A stretch of DNA of 5,458 nt. It comes from an uncultured Oscillibacter sp. GTDB lineage: Bacteria > Bacillota > Clostridia > Oscillospirales > Oscillospiraceae. Every line of letters begins with the position of its first letter. Position 1 is the stretch's first letter. Shown one piece after another: positions 1 through 5,404 of this stretch. Made by a program: the position numbers and the translations under genes. Where the stretch lies: NCBI GenBank assembly GCA_902490355.1, contig CABUDN010000152.1, positions 1 to 5,458 of the forward strand, given 5' to 3'. The notes beneath the pieces were generated by a model. It made no database searches. It worked only from the letters and a program-made list of their open reading frames with translations, and had not been told where the DNA came from.

Positions 1-5
1 GGAAT

Positions 6-39
6 GTGACTGGAGTTCAGACGTGTGCTCTTCCGATCT
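6..39 (+). other. Illumina TruSeq read-2/index adapter (artefact)
   Basis: The 34 bases match, from memory and without a mismatch, the Illumina multiplexing (TruSeq read-2) adapter, beginning GTGACTGGAGTTC and ending CTCTTCCGATCT. The five bases before it (GGAAT) sit where the tail of a sample index would be and are consistent with the reverse complement of an index starting ATTCC. The plus-strand reading frame through it gives the notorious contamination peptide TGVQTCALPI; the minus-strand frames give DRKSTR and IGRAHV. This is library sequence left at a contig end, not genome. It replaces the 3' end of the neighbouring regulator gene. Confidence 0.98.
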
Positions 40-410
40 GCATTGAGAATAATATTCTGCACCAAATTTTCGTAAAACTCCATAAGGCAGTCGGACAAGC
101 TGTTTTGTCCCTCGAACTGAACCACATTGGTGTAAAAAGCCTTGTTCTCCTGCATGTAGTGGCAAAGAGCACGCATACCGCTGCCCCACTTGTCAATGGA
201 CACCGTATCGCCAATCAGAGGCGTAATCTCCGTATAAAAAATCCAGTTGATGACATCGTATTTATCCTTGAAATGATAGTAAAAAGTATTCCGGCTCATT
301 TTGCAGTGCCGTGCAATATCCCCCACGGTGACGTCGGTGAAGGATTTCATCTCCAGCAGCTGCTTCAACCCCCTGGCAATCATAAACTTTGTAAAGTCAG
401 AGTTTGACAT
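40..410 (-). CDS. TetR-family regulator, DhaS-like, C-terminus lost to adapter (partial)
   Basis: A DNA-binding transcriptional regulator, probably a repressor. The minus frame from the ATG at 410-408 starts MSNSDFTKFMIARGLKQLLE and stays open for 123 genuine codons until the adapter at base 39. Residues about 7-52 form the TetR_N three-helix domain; the helix-turn-helix is the stretch around TVGDIARHCKMSRNTFYYHF (about 29-47), with the family's typical TFYYHFKDKYDVINWIF continuation. The short spacer after the HTH and the WIFYTEI segment resemble DhaS-type regulators with a TetR_C_8 ligand domain (usually about 180-190 aa), so roughly the last third is missing. A GGGAG ribosome site (423-419) lies 8 bases before the start. 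It is divergent from the metallophosphoesterase gene, a common arrangement for a local repressor. The ligand is unknown; DhaS itself is an activator of dihydroxyacetone use, and no dha genes are seen here. Confidence 0.9.
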
Positions 411-438
411 CGTTGTTTCTCCCGGAATGATTTCCTGT

Positions 439-467
439 ATTCTATCACAAAGCATCCGGCTCCGCAA
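439..467 (-). promoter_or_regulatory. Probable sigma-70 type promoter of the DhaS-like regulator (extended -10)
   Basis: On the minus strand, TTGCGG (467-462) and TAGAAT (444-439) are separated by 17 bases. TAGAAT matches the -10 consensus at 5 of 6 positions and is preceded by TGA, giving an extended -10 (TGnTAGAAT). The -35 matches only its first three bases, which is usual for extended -10 promoters. Transcription would begin roughly ten bases downstream and reach the GGGAG ribosome site at 423-419. Seen by eye only. Confidence 0.5.
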
Positions 468-500
468 CCTGTAACCAGACTCGGGAAATGTGAAACTTTT

Positions 501-560
501 ATACCGGTATGCCGGCTCCTGACGCAAAACCCAACGCCGGAATTTGACACGGAATACCGG
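501..560. promoter_or_regulatory. Palindromic candidate operator region in the divergent intergenic space
   Basis: The 258-base gap between the divergent regulator and the metallophosphoesterase (411-668) contains a perfect 10-bp palindrome ATACCGGTAT at 501-510. ATACCGG recurs at 554-560, so the pair forms both a direct repeat and, with CCGGTAT at 504-510, a 7-bp inverted repeat with a 43-base centre. A perfect -35 hexamer TTGACA lies at 544-549 on the plus strand just before the second copy, but no good -10 follows at 16-18 bases (TCATTT, CATTTG, ATTTGG), so the plus-strand promoter is unresolved. Regulators of this family often bind such palindromes between divergent genes; binding here is inference. 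Confidence 0.35.
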
Positions 561-654
561 GCGGATCATTTGGAACCTCCCACCTGCTTTTTCTTTATAC
601 ATTCCTTCAAAAAGCATTGAACATAAATTTTATCTGAAACGCAGCATGAAAACC

Positions 655-661
655 AAGGAGG
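655..661 (+). promoter_or_regulatory. Strong Shine-Dalgarno that fixes a GTG start
   Basis: AAGGAGG at 655-661 is a near-complete complement of the 16S rRNA 3' end and lies 7 bases before the GTG at 669-671. No other start codon in that frame has a comparable site, so it decides the start of the metallophosphoesterase gene. An upstream ATG at 646-648 lies too close to the site and leads only into a short unrelated frame. Confidence 0.85.
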
Positions 662-668
662 CATCCCC

Positions 669-1817
669 GTGGAGCAGACAAATCGTTTTGGGAAATTTGT
701 ACGCAGCAAATGCTTTGCGGTTCTATTTTTCACCGCACTCTTCTTTGCAAATGGGTTTGTATATCAGGAAATTGGCTCCGCCCTCCAGGAAACCGGACAT
801 CACGCCCCCGGCCGGTGGCTTCTTCTTTTGATGCTGGGAGGCCTTGTTTTTTATGAGGCGGTTCGAAATACCGCTTCCACTTCCCGTGTGAAAAAATGGG
901 TCCTGTATATTGGAGGACTGTACGTCTCCTTTTTTCTCTACTGGGTCCTGAGCCTGCTGCTGTTTCAGCTCCTGGCGGTTGCCATGACATGGATCGCGCC
1001 GTATGGTCCATGGGACATAGCGGGGTTCTGCCTGGCCTTCGGCTGCGCGGTTCTCGTCTTCCTCTATGGCGTTGTTCATGCCCGCGCAGTTGTTCCTGTT
1101 CATTATACCGCTGCCGTGGGCAACAGTGGACATGCCTGCCGCATAGTGCTGCTCAGTGATGTCCACCTCGGCATCTACAACGGAGCCAAACACCTGGAAT
1201 CTGTTGTGAATGCGGTCAACGCCGCACAGCCAGACCTGGTGGTAATTGCGGGAGATCTCTTTGACGGCAGTCAGGCCGGAGCCTATTTTGACCGGAAGGC
1301 CGCAGCCGCACAGTTCCGGCGCATTCAGGCCCCGGCCGGCGTAGTATTTGCTGCCGGAAATCACGACCCCGCCACGATTGACCCCAGCCTTCGCACGTTT
1401 TTGCGGGAAAGCAGAATCTCCATGCTCCATGATTGCGGGCTGACTTTGGGGCCCCTGGTCATTTTCGGGAGGAATGATGCCATCTCGGTCCGTGAACCAG
1501 ACCGCAGGCGTCCGCTCCAAATGGTCGTCTCCGGGTACCCGCACAATCATCCCATGATCGTCGTGGATCACAATCCCCAGGGTGCAGATGAAGCAGCCGC
1601 ATGCGGCGCCGATCTGGTGCTGTGCGGTCACACCCACCGCGGGCAGCTGTTCCCCGTCACCCTCTTTACCAAATGGGCCTATGGAGCGGAACGCTTCTGG
1701 GGGCACCATCAGCTCGGCAAGACGCACGTGATGGTCTCTGCCGGATGCGGCGTGTTTCAGCTTCCCGTTCGGGTCGGTACTGACAACGAAGTCGTATCAA
1801 TCGATCTTCTCTACTAA
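669..1817 (+). CDS. Membrane-anchored calcineurin-type metallophosphoesterase (YkuE/YaeI-like)
   Basis: A 382-aa binuclear-metal phosphoesterase. All the family motifs are visible: D164-x-H166 (SDVHLG), G195-D196 (AGDLFD), G230-N-H-D (AAGNHDP), D300-H301 (VVDHNP) and G320-H-T-H (CGHTHRGQ). The N-terminal ~140 residues are hydrophobic, with membrane segments near 15-33, 50-65, 77-107 and 117-138; basic residues at the N-terminus and at 66-76 fit an N-in topology. With four segments the catalytic half would face the cytoplasm, but the long 77-107 stretch leaves this open. Relatives such as B. subtilis YkuE act at the envelope; E. coli YaeI has phosphodiesterase activity; LpxG/LpxI-type lipid hydrolases share the fold. 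The real substrate cannot be read from sequence. GTG start after AAGGAGG. First gene of the plus-strand cluster, 23 bases ahead of the next. The two large opposite-strand frames here are shadows. Confidence 0.93.
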   Translation: MEQTNRFGKFVRSKCFAVLFFTALFFANGFVYQEIGSALQETGHHAPGRWLLLLMLGGLVFYEAVRNTASTSRVKKWVLYIGGLYVSFFLYWVLSLLLFQLLAVAMTWIAPYGPWDIAGFCLAFGCAVLVFLYGVVHARAVVPVHYTAAVGNSGHACRIVLLSDVHLGIYNGAKHLESVVNAVNAAQPDLVVIAGDLFDGSQAGAYFDRKAAAAQFRRIQAPAGVVFAAGNHDPATIDPSLRTFLRESRISMLHDCGLTLGPLVIFGRNDAISVREPDRRRPLQMVVSGYPHNHPMIVVDHNPQGADEAAACGADLVLCGHTHRGQLFPVTLFTKWAYGAERFWGHHQLGKTHVMVSAGCGVFQLPVRVGTDNEVVSIDLLY

Positions 1818-1840
1818 TCCTTAAGAAATCAGGTGGTTCC

Positions 1841-2737
1841 ATGCAGATTAACGCAATCTATACCAGAAGCGTGATTCAAACGATGGCTGGCAAAGCGATT
1901 CGGGACCTGCGCAGCGGTGGAGAACGGGAACTGCGCAACGTCGTGGAACTGTGCAAAGGGTGTTCTGCCCCTCCCGGTTACCAAAAGTTCTGGAGTCTGC
2001 TGGAGAATATCCTGCACCGTCCGGGCCAGCAATATGGAGCCCTGCTCTCCCGTGCAGCAAAAGATGTGGACATCAACTGCCTCAAAACCCTGATCGCCAA
2101 TCTCGGACTCCCTGCATATTCCGACGGCAGTCAAATGCTGCAGGACAGCCGGAAATCCCGAACCCCGCCGGCCTATTGGATGGAACCTTTGGACGAAACC
2201 ATGGAACCCGACACGCTGCACCAGACAATTTCCCGTTTTCAGAACCTGGGCACCTCTTCCTTTCTCTTTCGCGCAGAACGGGACGCAGCGCTGGAAACGA
2301 TTTTAAACATTGCCGCCAAACACCGCCAATGTGTGTTTTTCCTGATCTGCAGAGCGGGAATCTGTTGTCAGGCGCATCTGGAGGATATGACAGCCCTGGG
2401 GAATGTAATTCCGCTTATTGGATATGAAGATCTTCCTGCCATGGCCGCCTCACTGAAGCAAGCCGGAATTCTGTTTGGTCTTCATCGGAGGTATTGCGAA
2501 ATTGAGAGTCTGCAGGCGGAGGAAACTCTCCTCCATCAATGCATTGAAATGGGCTGTTTTCTGGGTGTTTATGAGGGAACCAGGCACGATGCCTGCAGCC
2601 GTCAGGATTTGGTTTACTATGCCAAACTGCAGGAAATTCGGTGCAGCGGAACCCAGGAGATTTTTTTGGCCGACCTCTGGCGCGACCGGGAAGCTGTGCA
2701 AAACTTGCTGCTGGAACAACGTTCCGGCGGAACGTAA
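1841..2737 (+). CDS. Uncharacterised cysteine-rich protein, possible TIM-barrel-like half
   Basis: I do not recognise this 298-aa protein with confidence. It starts at ATG 1841, with AGGTGG at 1831-1836 as ribosome site (4-base gap to the full hexamer, 7 to its AGG core). There is no signal peptide or membrane segment, so it is probably cytosolic. Residues 1-105 look helical (IRDLRSGGERELRNVVELCKG region, then a conserved-looking DVDINCLKTLIANLGLPAYSDG block). From about 135 on, hydrophobic strands alternate with helices: FLFRAE (141-146), VFFLICR (165-171), VIPLIGY (189-195), ILFGLHRRYC (210-219), FLGVYEG (240-246), IFLADLW (274-280). This is a beta/alpha repeat pattern like a TIM or radical-SAM-type barrel. 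It has twelve cysteines (38, 41, 80, 164, 170, 175, 176, 219, 234, 239, 252, 268) but no CxxxCxxC cluster motif. From memory, weakly, similar proteins occur in Oscillospiraceae annotated as radical-SAM-like or hypothetical. It lies inside the gene cluster, 23 bases after the phosphoesterase gene. Confidence 0.8.
   Translation: MQINAIYTRSVIQTMAGKAIRDLRSGGERELRNVVELCKGCSAPPGYQKFWSLLENILHRPGQQYGALLSRAAKDVDINCLKTLIANLGLPAYSDGSQMLQDSRKSRTPPAYWMEPLDETMEPDTLHQTISRFQNLGTSSFLFRAERDAALETILNIAAKHRQCVFFLICRAGICCQAHLEDMTALGNVIPLIGYEDLPAMAASLKQAGILFGLHRRYCEIESLQAEETLLHQCIEMGCFLGVYEGTRHDACSRQDLVYYAKLQEIRCSGTQEIFLADLWRDREAVQNLLLEQRSGGT
2719..2735 (+). repeat. Short perfect hairpin overlapping a stop codon
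   Basis: ACGTTCC (2719-2725) and GGAACGT (2729-2735) are a perfect 7-bp inverted repeat with a 3-base GGC loop, ending on the first base of the TAA stop of the 298-aa gene. No run of T follows (AACCGATCATAAAACC), so it is not a standard intrinsic terminator. It could still slow exonucleases or modulate the step into the patatin gene 86 bases away. Confidence 0.4.
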
Positions 2738-2823
2738 CCGATCATAAAACCATCTCCATCTTTCTTTGCTGAGGAAGCACTCCTCGCGGGAACAAAAAAC
2801 TGAGAAAGGAACGAAAATCCACC

Positions 2824-3663
2824 ATGGTTACAGGAATTGTTGATGTAGGCGGCGGTCTGCGCGGAATCTATGCCGCCGGGATCCTGGATACCTGCATGGC
2901 CCATTGTATCAAATTTGACTGCTGCATCGGCGTCTCCGCCGGGAGCGCCAATATGGCGGCATACCTCGCCGGGCAGCAGGGGCGCAATTACCGCTACTAC
3001 CAGGAGTATTCCTTTCGCAAAGCGTATATGGGGGTTGGAAATCTCCTCCACACCGGCTCATACATCAATCTCGACTATGTTTATGGAACACTGAGCAATA
3101 CAGGCGGAGAATCTCCGCTGGACTATGACGCTTTGGTTCGGAATCCTGCAAAGCTTCTGGTGGTAGCAACCAGGGCCGACACCGGTGAAGCCCGCTACTT
3201 TACCAAGGAGGATCTGCACCGGGACGATTACCAAATTCTCATGGCCTCCAGCTGCGTCCCCGGAGTAAACCGCCCCTATATGTTGAAAGGGGTTCCCTAT
3301 TTTGATGGGGCCCTGAGCGATCCGGTTCCCATCGAGAAAGCATTTGTGGAAGGATGCGACCGGGTCGTGCTGATTTTAACCAAGCCTGCCGCCATCCCCC
3401 GTAGGCAAGGAAAAGATCGGGTGCTGGCCGATCTCATCGAGCAATCATATCCCATCGCAGCCCGGCAGCTTCGCCTGCGGGCGGAGCGATACAACCGGGC
3501 TGTTCAGCTGGCCAGACAGTATGAAAAAGAAGGCCGGATGTACATTCTTTCCCCGGCTGATATTTCAGGGGTGGATACGCTCAAGCGCAATCGTCCCGCT
3601 CTGCAGCGGCTCTATCAGATGGGGCTTCAGGACGGAAGAACGCTTTTGAATTGGTTGGAATGA
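2824..3663 (+). CDS. Patatin-like phospholipase, YjjU/DUF6363 type
   Basis: A 279-aa serine acyl hydrolase expected to act on (phospho)lipid esters. It shows the complete patatin signature: the glycine-rich oxyanion loop V8-GGG-L-R13-G14 right at the N-terminus, the nucleophile elbow G36-V-S38-A-G40, and the catalytic aspartate D161 in YFDGALSDPVP. S38/D161 form the Ser-Asp dyad. The segment after the dyad (about 190-279) matches the position of the DUF6363 tail seen in E. coli YjjU-type proteins, which are longer (about 357 aa against 279 here). No signal peptide: cytosolic or peripherally membrane-bound. The start is fixed by the oxyanion loop beginning at residue 8 and by the lack of another in-frame start just upstream; the AAAGGA site at 2805-2810 is unusually far away (13 bases), so translation may be modest. 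The antiporter gene follows after 23 bases. The physiological lipid substrate is unknown. Confidence 0.93.
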   Translation: MVTGIVDVGGGLRGIYAAGILDTCMAHCIKFDCCIGVSAGSANMAAYLAGQQGRNYRYYQEYSFRKAYMGVGNLLHTGSYINLDYVYGTLSNTGGESPLDYDALVRNPAKLLVVATRADTGEARYFTKEDLHRDDYQILMASSCVPGVNRPYMLKGVPYFDGALSDPVPIEKAFVEGCDRVVLILTKPAAIPRRQGKDRVLADLIEQSYPIAARQLRLRAERYNRAVQLARQYEKEGRMYILSPADISGVDTLKRNRPALQRLYQMGLQDGRTLLNWLE

Positions 3664-3686
3664 TCTTTTTTATGGGGTGACAACGG

Positions 3687-4958
3687 ATGATGATACAAAA
3701 TCTATTGCGGCTGTTGGCGGTGGTGTTCCTCGGCTTTCTATGCGGCAAACTGGCATCCAAGCTGAAAATGCCGGCCGTATTGGGATTCTTGGTTGCAGGC
3801 ATGGCGCTTGGTCCCAATGCGGTCAATCTGCTGACCCAGGAAATTCTGGATGCGCCTTCCTATGAACGTTTGATCTCAGTATTGGAATGCGGCATGGGGC
3901 TCATGCTGGGTACGGAGATGGTCTGGAAGCGGATGCGCCGTTATGGAATGCAGGTGCTGATCATCACGCTCACAGAGTCCCTGGGAACGTTTGCGGTAGT
4001 CAGTGCTGCCTTCTGCGCTATTTTTTATCTCACCGGCGTACCGGTGTTTCTGGGGTTGATTTTCGGCGGCATCGCCTTGGCAACAGCTCCTGCTCCTGCA
4101 CTTTCCATTGTGACAGAATACCATACGGATGGCCCGGTAACCAGAACGCTGATTCCCCTGGCCGTCCTTGATGATGTGGCCGCCATTGTCGTGTTTCTGG
4201 GTGTGATGAGCGTGGTACTCAAACACACCGCAGGCGGCAGCATCCCCGGTTCCCTGATTCCGCTTGTGGTGTTGTTCCCGATTCTCATTGGATTGGCTGT
4301 GGGGCTTCCCATATCCGCCCTGCTGCGCAGGAGTAAACATGAAAAGGCAAACGCAGCGCTTGTGCTTCTGGGTGTCCTGGCAGCAGCCGGACTCACCATG
4401 GCAGCGAACGCATATTGCATGCCGTTTCCCATTCTCAACTTTATGCTGACCGGCATGGTTTACTCCGCCGTCTTTTCCAACCGGATTCCGGAACAACAGC
4501 TGGATCAGATCATGGTCTTGTGTACGCCTATAATCGGCGGCTGCTTTACATTAATCATCCTGAATCTGGGAGCTCCTTTGGATTATCACTTGATTCTGGA
4601 TGCCGGACTCTTTACGGCTGTCTACATTCTGACCCGGGCGGTGGGCAAGATCGGCGGTGCCGCCATCGGTGCCCGGATATCAGGCGCTCCGGCCACTGTG
4701 CAGAAATATCTGGGCTTTACCTTGATGCCGCATTCCGGTGTTTCCCTGGTCCTCACCGGCATCGCCATCTCTTCCCTGACCGGTGCTTTCCGTCAATACG
4801 GCGATATTGTAAGAGGTACCATCGCCGCAGCCGCAGTCATCAATGAGGTGATTGCCGTATTCCTGGCGCGAAAGGGGTTCCGGCTTGCCGGTGAACTGGA
4901 GGCCGCAAGACCGGTCCCAGGACCGTCCGGAGCAGATGAGTCCCCACAGCCAATATAA
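3687..4958 (+). CDS. CPA2/Kef-type cation:proton antiporter, no RCK domain
   Basis: A 423-aa integral membrane antiporter exchanging Na+ or K+ for H+. The chain is hydrophobic throughout, with about 12-13 membrane segments, starting LLRLLAVVFLGFLCGKLASK. Family marks are the early KLKMPAVLGFLVAGMALGP motif (residues 25-43, with the typical P-x-V-x-G-x-L-x-x-G-x-x-x-G-P pattern), the GGIALATAPAPAL segment (127-139), the acidic ion-binding pair D162-D163 in AVLDDVAAIVVF, and a charged K321 in the RAVGKIGGA helix. The DD pair suggests an electrogenic-type Na+/H+ exchanger rather than a glutathione-gated K+ efflux system, though this is inference. The protein ends soon after the last helix in a Pro-rich tail (GPSGADESPQPI), so there is no TrkA-N/RCK regulatory domain as in KefB/KefC. 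Start: ATG 3687, 6 bases after GGGGTGA (3674-3680); the second ATG at 3690 is nearly as good. Last gene of the cluster, followed by a GC-rich hairpin. Confidence 0.92.
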   Translation: MMIQNLLRLLAVVFLGFLCGKLASKLKMPAVLGFLVAGMALGPNAVNLLTQEILDAPSYERLISVLECGMGLMLGTEMVWKRMRRYGMQVLIITLTESLGTFAVVSAAFCAIFYLTGVPVFLGLIFGGIALATAPAPALSIVTEYHTDGPVTRTLIPLAVLDDVAAIVVFLGVMSVVLKHTAGGSIPGSLIPLVVLFPILIGLAVGLPISALLRRSKHEKANAALVLLGVLAAAGLTMAANAYCMPFPILNFMLTGMVYSAVFSNRIPEQQLDQIMVLCTPIIGGCFTLIILNLGAPLDYHLILDAGLFTAVYILTRAVGKIGGAAIGARISGAPATVQKYLGFTLMPHSGVSLVLTGIAISSLTGAFRQYGDIVRGTIAAAAVINEVIAVFLARKGFRLAGELEAARPVPGPSGADESPQPI

Positions 4959-4982
4959 AAGATCCGGCCACAAAACAAGCAC

Positions 4983-5015
4983 GCCGGCCCAGCAGGACAT
5001 TCCTGCCGGGCCGGC
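4983..5015 (+). terminator. Long GC-rich hairpin, probable 3' end of the gene cluster
   Basis: Left arm 4983-4997 and right arm 5001-5015 pair over 15 positions with a single A-C mismatch (4991/5007) and a CAT loop. The stem is mostly G-C, and a further GCA/TGC pairing (4979-4981 with 5018-5020) is possible. It begins 25 bases after the antiporter stop codon. The downstream bases (ATTGCTGTC) are a poor U tract, so termination on the plus strand may be incomplete; the minus-strand exit (GTGCTTGTTTTG) is more T-rich. Either a terminator or an mRNA 3'-end stabiliser. Confidence 0.6.
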
Positions 5016-5027
5016 ATTGCTGTCTAT

Positions 5028-5059
5028 GGGCAGCCATGCGGCAAATGGGCCTGCTGCCC
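5028..5059 (+). repeat. Second inverted repeat downstream of the antiporter
   Basis: GGGCAGC (5028-5034) and GCTGCCC (5053-5059) are a perfect 7-bp inverted repeat around an 18-base loop. A run of six T (5082-5087) follows, but 22 bases later, too far for a standard intrinsic terminator. It may be a backup for the leaky GC-rich hairpin upstream or simply chance in GC-rich sequence. Confidence 0.35.
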
Positions 5060-5086
5060 GGTACGTTTCCCTGCAGGAGTGTTTTT

Positions 5087-5131
5087 TGGAAGAAGAGACT
5101 TGCATTTCTTCCACACAATGCTATAATGCAA
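5087..5131. promoter_or_regulatory. Nested inverted repeats over the promoter: candidate TetR operator
   Basis: Two perfect inverted repeats interlock across the promoter. TGGAAGAA (5087-5094) pairs with TTCTTCCA (5106-5113), 8 bp with an 11-base centre, covering the -35. TTGCATT (5100-5106) pairs with AATGCAA (5125-5131), 7 bp with an 18-base centre, whose arms coincide with the -35 and the -10. AATGC is also repeated directly at 5117-5121. Such placement is what an autoregulated TetR gene often shows, but binding by the adjacent regulator is inference. Confidence 0.4.
5100..5127 (+). promoter_or_regulatory. Probable promoter of the second TetR-family gene
   Basis: A perfect -10 hexamer TATAAT lies at 5122-5127. 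The best -35 is TTGCAT at 5100-5105 with a 16-base spacer, matching only the first three consensus bases. Base composition switches sharply to AT-rich from here to the gene (5122-5164), as is usual for promoter and leader sequence. The inferred transcript would start near 5134, giving a leader of about 45 bases before the ATG at 5181. Confidence 0.6.
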
Positions 5132-5180
5132 ATAAATACTATTTTTTAATTTTATACTTTATTTGAGCTGGTGAACGCTT

Positions 5181-5404
5181 ATGGCACGAAAGGCATATTC
5201 CGATCAGGAGCGGGAACATGTGAAAGAGGCCTTGATGTCCGCCGCGATTCAATGCATTGTGGATCGGGGGCTGATTCACAGCAGCATTGACGTCCTGTGC
5301 AGGAAAGTCGGCATCTCCAAAACCTTTTTTTACACCTTCTTCTCTTCCAAGGAAGAACTGGTTCTCCAGGCCCTCCGGTATCAGCAGCCCAAGCTGCTGC
5401 GCTA
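5181..5404 (+). CDS. Second TetR-family regulator, N-terminal fragment (cut by chimeric end)
   Basis: A TetR-type DNA-binding regulator, of which only about 74 codons are genuine. It starts at ATG 5181, 6 bases after GGTGA (5170-5174), and reads MARKAYSDQEREHVKEALMS. The HTH domain is residues about 17-62: AAIQCIVDRGLIHSSIDVLC (first helix and turn), then RKVGISKTFFYTFFSSKEEL with the family's recognition helix and F-x-S-K-E-E-L signature. The ligand-binding domain (normally another 120 or more residues) is absent. The apparent stop at 5454-5456 and the odd basic tail (AHKSARKLRRCRT) are translated from the foreign phnO sequence read backwards, so this is not a natural short protein. Same strand as the upstream cluster but behind its own promoter and a hairpin. 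It is not closely similar to the regulator at the left edge. Confidence 0.88.

Noticed and set aside
6..407. Plus-strand frame of 133 codons at the left end
   Set aside because: Its start lies inside the sequencing adapter and the rest is antisense to the TetR gene, whose frame on the other strand has a clear HTH.
544..572. TTGACA at 544-549 as a complete operon promoter
   Set aside because: The -35 is perfect, but the hexamers at spacings of 16-18 match TATAAT at only about two positions; GATCAT fits better but at a 14-base spacing. Kept only as a possible half of a promoter.
723..1727. Minus-strand frame of 334 codons
   Set aside because: It lies entirely antisense to the metallophosphoesterase, whose plus frame carries every catalytic motif; the minus protein resembles no family and has no ribosome site.
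1951..2427. Plus-strand frame of 158 codons overlapping the 298-aa gene
   Set aside because: An out-of-frame Ser/Pro/Arg-rich reading with no ribosome site; the 298-aa frame is longer and better composed.
2771..2785. GAGGA/TCCTC inverted repeat in the gap before the patatin gene
   Set aside because: Only five base pairs around a five-base loop, with no T run; chance level.
3876..4496. Minus-strand frame of 206 codons, rich in His, Gln and Gly
   Set aside because: Antisense of the hydrophobic antiporter; His/Gln-rich composition is what antisense of membrane-protein codons gives.
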